A stretch of DNA of 64,000 nucleotides from positions 9,498,972 through 9,562,971 of the forward strand of contig NC_045146.1 of assembly GCF_008831285.2 (NCBI RefSeq), given 5' to 3'. The DNA is from Nymphaea colorata (lineage: Eukaryota > Streptophyta > Magnoliopsida > Nymphaeales > Nymphaeaceae). Shown here piece by piece: positions 34,936 to 48,132 of the stretch (the first letter of the stretch is position 1; the number at the start of each line of letters is the position of its first letter). The position numbers and the translations under genes are program-made. Under the pieces are notes generated by a model. The model worked only from the letters and a program-made list of their open reading frames with translations. It did not search any database and was not told where the DNA came from.

Positions 34936-36232
34936 GTAAGAACAATGTTTGTCAGTAGCTAGCTTTGGTTGTATGTGCATGAGAAGAACGAACCTAAGGT
35001 TTTTTTTTTTTTGTTATTGGGTCACAATGAGGAGTCAACTGCAGAGTGGGGAAAGAACGGAACAGAGAGAGCGAAAGACATATAGACTGGTGGCTGCCAT
35101 TGCAATCCTTGACCCAGAGAGAGCTGGATAAGGGTGTTTATGGAACAGTATACGTGGCATTCCCATTATCAAACTAGACAAACTCTTAGAGTCATATAAA
35201 GGTGAAACAATCGAGTTGTACTGCTTACTCAAATGAGGGTATTCATAGAACCGAATTTTTACCACTAGACAAAATAAAAAGAAAGATGACGCGCATTTAG
35301 TGTTTTTTTTATATGTATGTGCATATAATTGATTAAAGCAGTTTAATTGAAGAGGATCCGTTTATATTTTAAGTAATTGATTTGATTATAGCTATATATT
35401 TTAAGAAACTTGAGAATGATCAAAATTTAATATGGAGAAGCAACATGTAGAAACTCATGCTTTCTTTCATTCGCAAATAATTCATACATTTGGATGGCTG
35501 GTAGAGCCCACCAGGCATTGATCAGTGGGCAGCTTTCCTTGGAATAGCTGGCCTGAGGGACCGACCATTCGGCCCATGAACCGACCGGCATTACCAGGCA
35601 TTCTGATTGTCCGATTCCCTCACCTACCCAAATAAGCTTAATCTTTTGGCATGTAGAAGCCGACCGCCCAAGTACTCTGCGCTGAACTTAGACGCCACCT
35701 CACAGTTTCGGGTCCGCCGGCTAGACTTTACATGACAGTTTACACAAATTATATAGTGTGTACGTAACGTTTGCATAATGAACTAAGAATGGAAAAGCAT
35801 ATTATCACTTCAAGCTAGTCGATCGATCGGACTACAAATACAAAGTTGAATTAGCTGATGATTTATCAAGTTAAAATTCATAACTTATTTCTAAGTTAAA
35901 ATTGAGGAATAGATGGATAAACTGTGATCTTGTGGTAGCTACTGTTCAATACGCCCCTGCTGACATATCCACATAGGATCAAGCCAAGATCATGTCAAGT
36001 CAAGACACCACGGACCACCATGCAAACCTCTGCTGGGTCCTTATCAGATATATAGATAGAGATGAGAAAAAAGAAAAGTCCACCCAAGTCGGTGGTGGCC
36101 TGGCGATCGAGGAATTAAGGTCCTCATTTTTTGCTGCTGTTTTCTTCGCCCTAGGCCACAGTTCAGGCTTTCTCTTGGCTCCACTATTTTAAGTTGTATA
36201 GTAATCAAGACGTCCTCCTCCCTCCTTCATTC
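34936..36232. other. No gene recognised; GC-richer patch at 35505-35720
   Basis: Short open frames at 34949-35265 lie on both strands and have no recognised domain. The patch at 35505-35720 has repeated CCGACC words and higher G+C; it might be promoter or UTR sequence. Nothing firm. Confidence 0.3.
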
Positions 36233-36286
36233 AATGGCTATCGAAACCCAGCTGAAACATAGAAGAGCAAATCCAACCTCTTTGCG
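36233..36286 (+). other. Possible first coding exon
   Basis: ATGGCTATCGAAACC opens MAIETQLKHRRANPTSLR, which stops at a GCG/GTAAGATT donor. Upstream is a pyrimidine-rich CCTCCTCCCTCCTTCATTCA leader and a GATATATAGATA stretch near 36046. This looks like the start of a gene, but no second exon follows before 39 kb and the protein is unknown. Confidence 0.25.
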
Positions 36287-37256
36287 GTAAGATTGCCTAA
36301 GCCGAAACTTTTTTCCACAAAAAAAAAAACGTTTTTTTTTTTGGAAATTTATACACCTACATTCATGTCATAGCAGTAACGAAAAAAGTGACTGGTTTTC
36401 AACTTGTTTATTAATATCTAAAACACGTCTAACTTGCCCTTGATTGAAAACACCTCTGCGACAATTCAAACGCATCAACAATAACAAATATTGAGTTCAT
36501 AAGTTGAAATGTTCAAAATACCCCAAAGTTATACAAGTTATTCTCATGTTTGTCACATCTCCATTGATATGCTCCTTGACTGTATATACCCAAAAGGATT
36601 ACAGCGTACATTTTAATTTAATTTAATTTGTCTGAACTATAAGTTGAATATTTTAGGTGTTCCTGAAATAGTTATTTTGTAACTAGCTATTTCTATAAGC
36701 TAATTAATTCGCAACAACATTATTGCAGATTTGTTCCTATATCCGTGTTAGAAGGTATAATTCCAAATCTTTCAGTAATATTTAAACTGTTGACTCGAGG
36801 GAAAGAAAGTGATGGATTTTTTTATAACATTAACTAGAAAAGAAAAAGTTGGACACATTTCTAAAAATAAAAAAGCACTTTATTACCTGTATCTTTTTTA
36901 AAAATATTCAATTAATTGAAAATTTTGTTGTTGTTGCCGTTGCTGTTGCTGTTGCTGTTGTTCTTATTGTTATTCTTATCAACTTTTTTGGAAAAAAAAA
37001 GTTTATTTTTCTGTCCCCTTTTATTGGTCGCTTTTTGCAAAGGTAAACACCATGAGCAGGTGCAGGCAAATTAAGGCCATGCAAGTTGCGTTTTTGGATG
37101 GAGATTTGTGGCCGTTGAAACTCCAGTTAAATCTAGTGTCCCCACCGACAACAATATAAGAAGTAAATAATCTGATCAAGCTGCAACCTGCCGCCGGGTC
37201 CTTTGACTATAAGCGACAAAAAATGCCCTCATGGGACGTGCGCCAAATCATTAAAT
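36287..37256. other. AT-rich, no gene; trinucleotide run
   Basis: A run of GTTGTTGTTGCCGTTGCTGTTGCTG-type triplets occupies about 36926-36965. No coding region is supported; the 65-codon frame over it is repeat-driven. Confidence 0.4.
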
Positions 37257-37395
37257 GACTTTAGGATGCGAATCAAATCAGGCAATCTGAGTTGACTGGC
37301 TATTCATCCTTAATTTGTCAACGTTAATTGACTTTAGAGTACGAGTCAAATCAGGCAATCTGAGCTGACTGGTTCTTCATCCTTAATTTGTTATA
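37257..37395. repeat. Direct duplication, 73-bp period
   Basis: GTCAAATCAGGCAATCTGAG-like sequence occurs from 37257 and from 37330 with about eight differences, ending CATCCTTAATTTGT both times. Confidence 0.85.
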
Positions 37396-37732
37396 TATAT
37401 ATATAAACCTTTGATTTTTAATATGTTTTTTTTTTTTGCAATTTAACCTAATTGATATGATCTTAAGAATGGGTTGATGCAAAACATATATTAAGTTGAT
37501 CATTTGTTAGACTTTAATGATGCTTTTATAATAAAAAAAAATGAGCAGCACTCATGGCATGGTAATGAAAAAATCAACATTTTTCTTAAAAACAACTTGA
37601 TCAAAGAATTTTTATATAAAAAAAGTCTTTATAAATATATTAACATGTTTATATTGTATTTTAAATAGGTTTTGAACAAAAAAATCAATGGGTTTGGTTT
37701 TTATCCTTGACCTGGGTGTCTGGTTTTAACCA

Positions 37733-37819
<87 letters not shown>
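37733..37819. repeat. Compound (CT)n(AT)n microsatellite
   Basis: About 19 CT units run directly into about 24 AT units. Confidence 0.95.
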
Positions 37820-37821
<2 letters not shown>

Positions 37822-37984
37822 CCGTACTCAAAGGGCACCTTTCTCGATATTACTTGTCAGCTTGGGACTGGACATAGGTTTCATTTGGATAAATGATGTT
37901 TCATCACCAGGTTCAGTCACTGCTTTTCACCCTAATTTAGAGTACTGCATGGACCCATGTCTACTTGTTGACAGGGAGTTCTTG

Positions 37985-38382
37985 ACTCTAGGGTTGAACA
38001 ACGAGCTGAGCCACTCTAACACAACTCATTCAAGCTGGGCTTGAGATCAAGTTCGACTGGCTATTTTAAAAAATGAACAGAACTCGAGCTCATTTTCGAC
38101 TCATTTTTTTTAACTCGAGTTGAGTTTGAGTTCACTGAACTCGAATTTTTGAGCTTGACTAGGCTCGAGCAAAAATGAATAGTTTGTTTTCTTCAGTTTT
38201 GAGTCTCATTTCATTCTGAGTGTTCTCTCTCCTTACTTTGTTCCTCTTCAATGCTTCATCCAAATGGGGGCGTTGTCTTCAATGCTTCATCCCAATTGCT
38301 GAAACCACCATCATCTTCAATGCTTCATCACTACTTTCTCCTTTGCTGCAAATGAACAATCGAACAAATCAGCCAAGGTAAT

Positions 38383-38447
<65 letters not shown>

Positions 38448-38870
38448 AACTCTAAAAAACCTCGCTCACTGAGTGAGGGTTTCAGACAAAACCTGGTTTT
38501 AAGTTAGGGTTTGCTCACCATGATTTCAGATTTCTCATTTGCTTCCTCTTCCTCTGCAGATCAGCCTTCTCCTGCCATTGCCATCTCTCTCTATAGGGGC
38601 ATCCCACCTCCGCTGCCATCTCCCTCCATAGCAGCAGCAAGCTTACTGCCATCCCCCTTTGTAGCCACACTATAGTACGCCCAAACAAGCTCAAGCTCGA
38701 GCTCTGACGTGCTTAATCGAGCCGAGCTCAAGTTAACTTTATATAACTGGACTCAAGCTCGAGCCAAGCTCGATCTGTGCAAAATAGAAGTCAAGCTGAG
38801 TTTGAGTTGGCCAAGCTCGGGCTGGACTTGGCTCATGTTCACGCTTACTTGTTTCACTTATATATACCTG
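37985..38870. repeat. GAGCTCGAGC-rich element with similar flanks around a CT-rich core
   Basis: The blocks at 37985-38175 and 38675-38850 are both dense in GAGCTCGAGC/AAGCTCGAGC words. They flank a core with a (TC)n run at 38386-38445 and exon-like GC-richer sequence (38210-38650). The arrangement resembles a non-autonomous plant repeat with related termini; the class is unknown. No protein is supported. Confidence 0.5.
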
Positions 38871-39200
38871 GTTCAAGAAAACCAACGATGTAGACCCCAT
38901 GAGACATCAAATAACTGGTACATTAAGTTCAATGGTAGAGCTAGAAAATTTGGTCGGAGGGAAGAGTAATTAAGAAATTTTCATACTTTGAGGGGCACCC
39001 ATATGTATAAAAGAACTCTTGTCCATGGAGAGTACTTGTTTCACCTATATGACTAGCTCAGAAAACAAATAGTATAAACCCCATGAGCCATGAAATAACC
39101 AGTACATTAAGTTTAGTGGTGGACCCAGAAAATTTGCCTTGAGAGGTACTAACTAAGAAACTTTCATATCTTGAGGGGCACCCATATGTACAAAACAACA
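38848..39200. repeat. Tandem duplication, about 185-bp unit
   Basis: ACTTGTTTCAC starts units at 38848 and 39033. Both contain CCCATGAGNCATNAAATAAC, GTACATTAAGTT and GAGGGGCACCCATATGTA. They have diverged by roughly one base in six. Confidence 0.85.
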
Positions 39201-41200
39201 AACTTTTCAAGATATCAATATCAAAATAAAGAAACTTTAGGGGGTTCAATTTTCCAAATATGGAACTATCAAGTGACCATACCAGATTTCTGAATTAAGT
39301 TTTATATGGAGTGTGAGGGCTCTTTGGAGCACAACAAAACCCTAACTGAGTGATGGCTGATGTGCCTCGCTCGCTGAAAGCAGTGGATTGGGTTATCATT
39401 GTAAATAGTCGATCCTTTCTTAAAGCGACGATAGAGATTTTAAGTAGTGGTCCATCCACAAGAATCCATCCTTACATATATGAGAAGATCACTCAGGTGG
39501 TCAAATTTGCAACTACAGCGGGATGTTTGGGTGTTAACACCCCAAATTTTTTCATCTCAGTTCATGGATGCAATTTCAAAATTTTTCAAATGAATTCCAC
39601 AAAAAAATTGTGAAAAACATCAATTTCACAGCCAATTTTTAATCTGAACACAATTTTGGTTCAAATCATGAAATTAACTCATAACACAAATCCCAAGGCA
39701 AGATTACAATCCAAAGCCTAATCCAATACTCAAAATTGGATCCAAATTATGTTTTGAAATTCAAATCCAATTGCAATTGTCACTTAGAATCCAAATTTAG
39801 AGTCAAATCCAAAAACTAAAGCTAATTCAGGATCTAATATGCCAAGTGGGAGCCACATGTGGGCCCCACCTAGCTTGCTTGGCCAAGGGCCCACCCAAGA
39901 GGCTACACACCCCTTCTTTTTTAAAATATCTCCTTTCATTCAAAAAACCTATCATTTTCAATGAAATTAGATAAAATCACCACTAAATTTCATAAGTAAA
40001 GAGAAATAATTGTCTCTCCCTCCATTAATTAAAAAGGAACTCTCTAATTAAAGAGATGCCTTAGTTCCAAAGAAGCAATAATTGCTTCTAACCAACCTAC
40101 TTAAGGCAAGTAGGCTCACCAAGCTACACCTGAATGTGGCACCAATGTCAACTAAGCTCGGTCAACATGAGCTTATCCTAGTCTAGATCAGTCAAATGGC
40201 TAGGTCTATTGCATGATCCAGCTACTAGACAAGAATAGGCCTTGACCGAATCAAGTCTACTTTGACTGAACTTAGTCAAAGTACAATTGAAGATCGAGTT
40301 AAATTGAAACACAATTAAGTGCTTCCTAGGCTCAAATCTATCGAATTACCTCAAACCAAGTCAAGACCAGCTCACAAAATGTACTTTGACTTTGGTCAAT
40401 TGGTCAAATTTGACCAAATTTGAACAACTTTGTCCTTTCATGATCAAATTGAATTCATAGAACCCAAATGTGATTTTCTATGTAAATCAAATACACATTT
40501 GATATCAAACTCACAAATGAAATACCAAGTTGAAATCAATTTCAAATTGAAATTTGATCCAATTAAATCCATTTTCAAATTGAATTATGGACAAAATGCC
40601 CTTTTCAAACCAAATTTGACAAGATTTTCAAAAGTCTTTTCAAATTAAATTAAATTATCAAACAAGAATTTGTAATTCAAAAGATTTAGAGCTTAGTCAC
40701 CTAGTAAACTCAAATTGAAAAATAACACCTAAGCCAATGGTACTTTTGTCAAGATTTTCAGTCAAAACTGGGTGTTTAAAAACCTAAACCTTGACTTAAA
40801 TTAGACTAGACTAGGTTTGGACCATAGTTGACAGACCTAGCCGAGCACGCCCAACTCATGTGTGTGGGCTAGATGTGCTTGGTTGAAATCATTTAAACAG
40901 GATTAAACCTCATTCAATCCTAATTTGTAAAATCATCAGTTCAAGTATCATGGATTAGACTAGTGAGAAATCAAATTTCTCTTAGCCATTGGTCGAATTA
41001 GAGGGTGGTTGAGGTGGCAGCCACCTCAACCTATTTTCCAAATTTTAAATCAATTTCTAATCCAGCTTGGCATCTTGCTAGACCTATCTGAACTCACCAA
41101 CTCAAAAGGGAGATAAATTCCCCAAGACGGGTGTGATCCAAGAGTGAGATAAGGAGGTAGTTGCAGCCACTTCCTCCTCTTCCTAATTCAATTTCATCTC

Positions 41201-41208
41201 TATATATA
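41201..41208 (+). promoter_or_regulatory. TATA box of the 39.5-kb LTR
   Basis: TATATATA in CATCTCTATATATACCCACC, followed by a leader-like region. Confidence 0.45.
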
Positions 41209-42179
41209 CCCACCTTGAGAGCCAAGGTAAGGGGACAAAAATTTGAGATTTTTCTCTAACACTTTCCCTTAGTTGCAGCGAAGAGCAAGTGCAACCAAGT
41301 TGTAGCCAAAACCAGCAAGAGGAAGCAAAAGAGAAGAAGAAGCCATCGTCCAAGCCTTCTTCCTTTCTCTCTTTCTTCCTTGCTCATTTCCTAACCCTTG
41401 CTCTCGAATTTGCTAAGCTTGGGTTCTTTAGTGGACCATTGTTTAAGATTTTCATGGTAAGGAACCCTCTTTATCTCTGTAATTTTCATCAAGAAAGAGC
41501 CCTCTTTTCAGCCTTTTTAAGCTAAAAAATTAATCTAGATTCTTGCTTAGGATTGCTGGATTTTGAGAACCAGCCAAGAAAAGGCTCAATCATCTAGCCC
41601 GGCCACAAGGTAAGGGCAATTTCAGCTCGTTCTCCATGAATCTTTGTTTCTTGCCTGTCATTTTAACTTCATATCTGCAGGAAGGCTTGTTTTTATTATG
41701 TTTTTGGCTGTGGTTGATATCCAGCTTGGGAAAATACGATGAAATGTACATTTTAATTCAAGATGCATGCATAAATCGGATTTTCTAAGAGAAAATTTGA
41801 AAAAGGCCCCAAGGCCACGTCTCTTTTGAAATAGCTCGCCTAAGCCCACTTTGAAACTCCCCACCATGAGAGGATTCCATAGTGAGCAAGTGATTTATAT
41901 TTGCTGCAAATTATATAATTCAATTTCCTATTAAGGACAAATGCATTCTCATAAATGTGATCTGCCTTTGCCCGAAAAAATTATAGATAAACAATCTTGA
42001 GCATTCTCTTGATTTCTATCATTTCAAGACATTTTGAACTCATGAATTCTTAATTTAGTTGATTAAGGGTGGTGAAGATTAGAAACTAGTTGTCAATCTT
42101 CCTATGTAAAAGAATGTAGTTATGAATCATCATGGTTCGTAAGCTAAGTGGTATGTCGTCAAATATCTCATTTTAAGAG

Positions 42180-42182
<3 letters not shown>

Positions 42183-42216
<34 letters not shown>
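42183..42216. repeat. (AT)n microsatellite
   Basis: About 17 uninterrupted AT units. Confidence 0.95.
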
Positions 42217-42224
<8 letters not shown>

Positions 42225-43430
42225 TATGTATGTATAACCTCTTATTAAAAATAATTTTCTTTTTTAAAGTTAGGTTTGAACACATTTCCAAGCTGATTTT
42301 AAGAAAGAGAACATTTATTTTGATCTTCGGAGTTCAAAACTACATGACTACTCAACATTTCATCTCAAAACTTTGTCTATTCCAGCAATGCATGCACAAA
42401 ATGCATGCATATTGCTGAAATCAGCATTCTTTCATAAAATTTAGCTTAAAACATTAAAGTTTAAAGCTATGACAATGACATTTTTCAGTCAACAAGTTGC
42501 TTCTTTCCATAGAACTAGAAAAAGTTCTAATCTCATTCAAATTGGTGTCCTATAATACACTTTTAAGAGTTGCCTTTTTATTCATAATTTTTTGACTTGT
42601 ATGAGATTAATCCTTATCTCAAAATGTTGCAAATCATATTCAAAATCTAATTTTCATTTCATCCAAAAGTGGAGATCTAATCTGCTGAAATCGTTCAAAG
42701 AATGGACGAATTTCTTGATATAAAACATTCAATCAAATTTAGTTTTAAAAAAGCAAGTTTTCAAAAAACCTCATGTCATGACCCAACGTATACATAACAT
42801 GAATGAGAACATGTTCCAAAGAGGAATATTCCTCTTGCTGATTTAGATGCTTGACATAAGGAGAAGTTAAGCAAATTTTCAAAAATTTATTATCATTTTC
42901 TAAGAATTAAACTTTCTTAGAATCAACATTTCTGATTTTCAGCCATTTAAATTACTATAAAATCTGAGTTTATGGCAATTTTGAGACAAAGTGGGTGTTA
43001 GTCACATCTCCCATATATTTTGAAGATTGAATTTAACCTCTTTACATAATTTTCTATTATTTTGAGATTTTTATTCAAGTCTCGAGCTCCCAATTAAAAA
43101 ACAATCTTTGTATGTGTAGTATATGTAGTGAATGCTCATGTTGAATGAATGTTAGGAGATCATGAGAGAGGGAAGAATGATGTCTCATGTAGTTTTCCTT
43201 TTATTTTATGCATTGTCATACACAAAATCAAATTGCACACATGCACATTTTAAAGAAATTAAGTGATCCTATTTCAAGTTGCAAAAAGTGACCAAGTCAT
43301 ATTCCACATGGATAATCTAGGTGCTATCTTAGTCACTACCCCTCTTAATGGTGACAATTACATCCAAGACAAAGAGGTCCAATAAAAGAATAAGCACCGA
43401 CAAATCCATTTAATGACGATCACGTGTAGG

Positions 43431-45412
43431 TGTTTGACTGGCTAGCTCATGAGGTTGGTTCACTTCACGAGTGCACCCACGCCTCCAATTGCCTCCACTC
43501 GAGGGCTACACATAACATTAATAGTCTTAGCTAGCAGTGATAATAATATGGGTACATCTACCCTCCAATCTCATTCGTTGCCCACGGCAATACATGTGTA
43601 ACAAATCACAACATTCACATTTATAAAAATTCACATCTTATCAAACACGTCAATCACATCTTTCAAAACTTAGCCAAATCCTGAAGAGTAGTCTCGATCC
43701 ATGATTGGCTCGTAGTTGTCCTAGGTAGTTATCATTCTAAGATGCTTCCTAATGCACAATTGAGGTCGAGGAGACACTTGACTCTATACCCCACCTCATC
43801 TGTCTTAAACATTTATCAATCTAGCATGCACACGCAATTGCATAGAAATTTTTAAACAAAACTAATCACATAAGCATCAAACTCTCATGCATACATTCAT
43901 TTAATCACATCACAATCATAGGATCCAACGATCCTAAGAACACACATTCACAAGTTGGCCCTAGGCAGGGATTTACCTGGAATGCCAACATGCCTATTGC
44001 GCGTCCACAAAACGGTCCAAAACGCCTTGAGCTACACGTCTTGTTGCTCAAGGTCTATTGGACGTGTCCGGTGTACCTGGAAACACAATCAAATGGTAAG
44101 TTCTCTACCCGCTTCGTTTTCAAATTTATACAAATATGAAAATACAATCATTGAGGCATGTCATCGCCTCAAGAGGGTGTCGACCCACAAAGCCCTTCAG
44201 AAGGTCTCATCCCAACCCTCGAGGTTGCCACCAATGATTAGAACTCAAAACATGTATTTGACTTATCACATGTACGATTCTCACTTGTTTTCCTTAGTTG
44301 AGGCGTCTTCTCCACCATAAGATTTTCAACATACATCGTATATACACATCAATAGAAGCATATTTCTCAAGCTCGCTAAAATGATTCTAAACATTCTCCA
44401 CAACATTACAATCTCTACCATGCTTCCTAATTGCTTTGAAAATCAACCCACCATACTTATAAGATCATTGTAAACATGGATCATAGTCCCTTCAAATTAG
44501 TCTTAGACCTTCCCCAAAATTGTAACATCATTAATAAACATCCTAATTCATCAAATCTTAAATCTATCATGCTTTATTAATAATTATACATGCTCCAACA
44601 ACAAATATTCATCCATCTAGGCTCAATTAGGCCTTGCTCACCCCAATTTAAGAGTCCAAACTGCTGTGATGCTTCCAGCAACCACCTCAAGCGTTCAACA
44701 ATCCCCAAATGGCAAAAATCGTGCAATGCTGCCACTCCCAACACCGTCTAGTGGCTGTTATGAGGCGCAAAATGAGTCCCCAAACTGCCAACCTACCAAA
44801 CAGCCATAAATAGGGTGAAATTTAGTGAAAAAGAGGTCAAACGAAGGGTCTGTCGTTCGAATAGGCCTCCAGCAGCTGCGAGGGAGGAGGCTAAAGTCAA
44901 GTGAGAGAAAGAGGGCACGAGATGATGGGAGTGGGAGAGAGTCTGGCGGGAAGAAGAAGGAGAGAGAGAGAATGCAGAGAAAGAGAGAGACGGCCAGAGA
45001 GAGGGTGCAGTCGGAGAGGGGAGGGCGCAGGAGAGAGGGCGAGAGAGAGAGATAGCACGAGAGGGAGAGTGAACATGAGGGAAGCTGTGCGAGGGAGAAA
45101 GGGTGTGGGAAGAGGGTGAGAATTTAGCGAAGGGGGAAAAAGGAGAGGAAAGAAGAAGGAAGATGGAAGAAGCAGAGAGAGGTCGGGAGGCTCACCTTTG
45201 TTGCTGCCGTCGTCGTCCTCGTCGCCGCCCTGCACCACCTCCATCTTCTTCTCCTTCTTTTCGCTGACACGAGAGGCAACGAAGGGGGAACCGGGAGGCA
45301 GACAAAGGGAGAAGAGAGAAAGGAGAGGGAGAAGGGGCGTCAGGCTCCCACGTGGGTGGGTTCGGGTCCGAGTCTGGACCCGATCCGGCCCACCTACAGG
45401 ATGAGTGTTACA
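43431..45412 (-). mobile_element. Gypsy LTR, - orientation, related to 61711-64000
   Basis: On the minus strand it starts TGTAACACTCATCCTGTAGG at 45412. From TGACTGGCTAGCTCATGAGG (43436) to the GA-rich block (44825-45340) it runs parallel to 61701-64000. Shared landmarks include GTAGTCTCGATCC, GGTCGAGGAGACAC, ATACCCCACCTCATC and TGTACGATTCTCACTTG. The GA-rich frames on both strands are repeat by-products. The left border is inferred from where similarity stops. It interrupts a Gypsy gag on its right. Confidence 0.65.
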
Positions 45413-46327
45413 CCTCTACTACTGAAACCTTCGTAGGGTCAATACTTCGTAACATACTCCTACAAGCTCGTGTGATTTTATTGCAACTCAAGAAACTCTT
45501 GCATTTTTTTCTTCCTTTCATGCACTGGGAAGTAGGCGTTGAAGAATAAATATCTGAATCTATGAGATAGGGCATTGACCCGCAAACCGAATCTCACGGG
45601 TTGATTGCTACCAATGTTTGACATCACCCTTCAACAAGTATGAGCGATAGTTCATTTTATATTCTTCCAGCATCTTGAGAAACTCAAAAATGCACTCTAC
45701 CTCCTTAGAACAATCTTCTATCGCGTCTAGATTGCCATGTCCAGTAAAGATAGACAACTACATCGACATGAACTGCTTAAATGACACTAAAGTCCTTAGG
45801 CAATGCACTGGTGTCTCTTGTAGAAGATGCATAACACTTTTGGTTACTGATCATCGATTGGATTAGGAACCGGTTAGTGTCTGCAAGTTTGTCAATAATA
45901 TAGCTTGTTGGTCATAGATGGAGTCTGCATTGGTGAGGTTTGGACACCCACACTAGTCTGGGTGAACAGTTGCCCTGATATACTATCGTACAGTGGTATG
46001 CATATCCGAGTGGGCCGAACTCGGCTATTTCTATGCCTTAGTAGTCAGCCCACCTCACTTCTTACCCTTACATTAGTACTCCATCTATACAAGTAAGAAC
46101 CCTCATTCTTATTACAAAGTCTACGACAAGTCTTTCCAGTCAAATTGCAAAGATACATCATAACAATATTTCAAAACATCAATTCATTTTATACATATAT
46201 ATCATAGTGAAAATCAAAACTACTATAAGAGCTCAATCAAGTAACACGTACATGGGTAACATGGCTTCACAGATAAGTTTTTGGTCACATTCATAGTAGA
46301 GTTTTTTCATAACTCTGATACCAAAGT
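45413..46327 (-). pseudogene. Chromovirus-type Gypsy leader and gag remnant
   Basis: On the minus strand about 45780-45580 the frame reads FTGHGNLDAIEDCSKEVECI and continues with YRSYLLKGDVKHW, the gag core of Tekay/Del-like chromoviruses. A primer binding site lies at 46313-46323. The gag is cut at 45412 by another LTR and has stops, so protease and polymerase are absent here. Confidence 0.75.
46313..46323 (-). promoter_or_regulatory. tRNA-Met primer binding site of the chromovirus-type element
   Basis: The minus strand reads TGGTATCAGAG four bases after the CA end of the LTR at 46328. This fixes the element's direction and the LTR border. Confidence 0.85.
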
Positions 46328-48132
46328 TGTCACACCCCGACCCTTTTACCCCTAATTTTTTTTTGATAAAACGTCAAGATGCGACGACACAACAATTAAA
46401 AATGAGCTACGTAAATCAAAATGACAATGGGGCAAGTATTCCATTATGTAGCAAATTCAGTTCATACAAAATAACTTTACATTTATCAATGACACATGTG
46501 ACAAGAATGCCCCCAAAACCAAAACACTGATGTTTAAACAAAAATAAGACATCAATGGAATAAAACGTGATGCACCACCATGACTATAGACCCCAAAACT
46601 CTTCAGTAAGATGCAAGTGGATTCATCTGATCAACATGCTGTCCCGGGCACGCCAAAACCTGAAAAATGTAAACAACAAAAGGCTTAGCCTTCGAAGTAT
46701 GACAACAAGCCAGATAAATTCCTAGCCGTTTAATATAAGGACTCAAACTTGGAGTCTAACATATAACAAAACATATCATTATGAAAACATGATAAGTGCA
46801 TGCAGTCAGTCTCAAACTTGGAGTCTCACATATTCTATGACATGTAGGGACTACTCAATGACTACAATTAATACATTTAATAGTCAGATTTACTTCATGC
46901 ATATTCACTTTATTCACATTTGTTCCATTTACATTCATTTCATTTACCCTAGGAAAGCTTAATATGGGTCTTTGGGCTTAGCCTATTGGATTTAGTTCTT
47001 GGTGACCGTGATCATAACAAATTCTGAGTTTCACTTACGTCTTGGCTAAACATGGGTTCTATAATGAGTTCAGTTCAAAATGGCTCAAGCCAACTTCAAT
47101 TATAGATTTAGTTTGAAGTTTGGTTTAGGTTCAGCTAAGCATGGGCTCGGTGGGTTCAATTCCAGGCTCTTAGGTTCATGCATGACCTATACTTAGGTAT
47201 GTATAACCACACCCATTATGGCTCATTTTCAGTTTGAGATGTGTGTCAAGTTTCATTTCAAAATTCTCTCTTTTGCCCTTCAAAATTACATTTTTCTAAA
47301 TTGAAAAGTATGTGAATGACCCATCACATGAACATCATGAAGGGCAATATTGAAAAACAAATTTTAAAGCACGCACACTCCAACTGAAGTCAAAATTCTC
47401 TCTTGAAGTGTATCTAATCTCATGTCACTAAAGAAACTGGAAAATACATGGTAGGATTGATCAAAATCGAACTCATAAGTTAAGCTACACACCAAGTGCG
47501 ATATCAGGAATTGGATTACTTTCAGTGAATTTGTAGACTTCCAGTTGGACCTAAGAAGAATGAAATTGAACTAAGCTAAGACTACTTATATCAAACACGA
47601 AAGAATGTAATCCCAACTTAGTGAGGGGTGACTGATTTTGGTTGAAATCAATTTGAGCTTGGATCCTCCCAAATATGTGACAGAAAGATAGAGTGTAACT
47701 AAATTAACCCGGATTGAAGTTAGGTGCATTGAGTTTATCATAACTTCAGCTCAGCCAAGCTTGAGGATGTGCTAGTGATCTATAAATGGCAGGTGGTCTG
47801 GTTCAATGGACTACCTTGGATTAGAATCAGTTGGTACTAGCTAGGTAGAAGTTGGCAAAGTGACTCGAATGGCTTCCGAATACTTGTCAAGGTGAGAACT
47901 CATCCTAATAACTGATTTTAGGCGATTCTCAGAGTTTTGGAAGTACTCTAAAGTTTCGGGGCAAAAATATTATTTTACCGAGGTGGTGACAACCTAGGAG
48001 GATCGACCTTTTCTAGGCTCTGGGTGTTAGGTGCTTAAATGCAATGAACTAGTTGAGGTTTAAGCCATCTAGTTCAAATTGTCTTTGAAGGGGTAAAATG
48101 GTAATTTGATAAAAAAAGTTGACGTGTTTACA
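46328..48132 (-). mobile_element. 5' LTR of the chromovirus-type Gypsy element, 1.8 kb
   Basis: On the minus strand it starts TGTAAACACGTCAAC at 48132 and ends GGTCGGGGTGTGACA at 46328, directly before the primer site. Its U3 part shares words with the solo LTR at 17826-22036, for example GAACTCATAAGTTAAGCTAC against GAACTCATAAAATAAGCTAC. The right flank is the upstream region of the arabinofuranosidase gene. Confidence 0.75.

Larger units (their letters stand above)
39532..43250 (+). mobile_element. Gypsy LTR, + orientation, right border uncertain
   Basis: It opens TGTTAACACCCCAAATTTTT, a close match to the start of the solo LTR read on its own strand. A TATA box lies 1.67 kb in (41201-41208) and is followed by a transcribed-leader-like stretch with a short AAG-rich frame (41289-41525). 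The right end was not located; similarity to the neighbouring LTR starts at 43431. It may be a solo LTR or the 3' LTR of the 24.7-kb Gypsy element. Confidence 0.55.

Noticed and set aside
44825-45404. Arg/Glu-rich frames on + and Leu/Ser-rich frames on -
   Set aside because: GA-rich LTR sequence opens frames on both strands; no domain and no codon bias.
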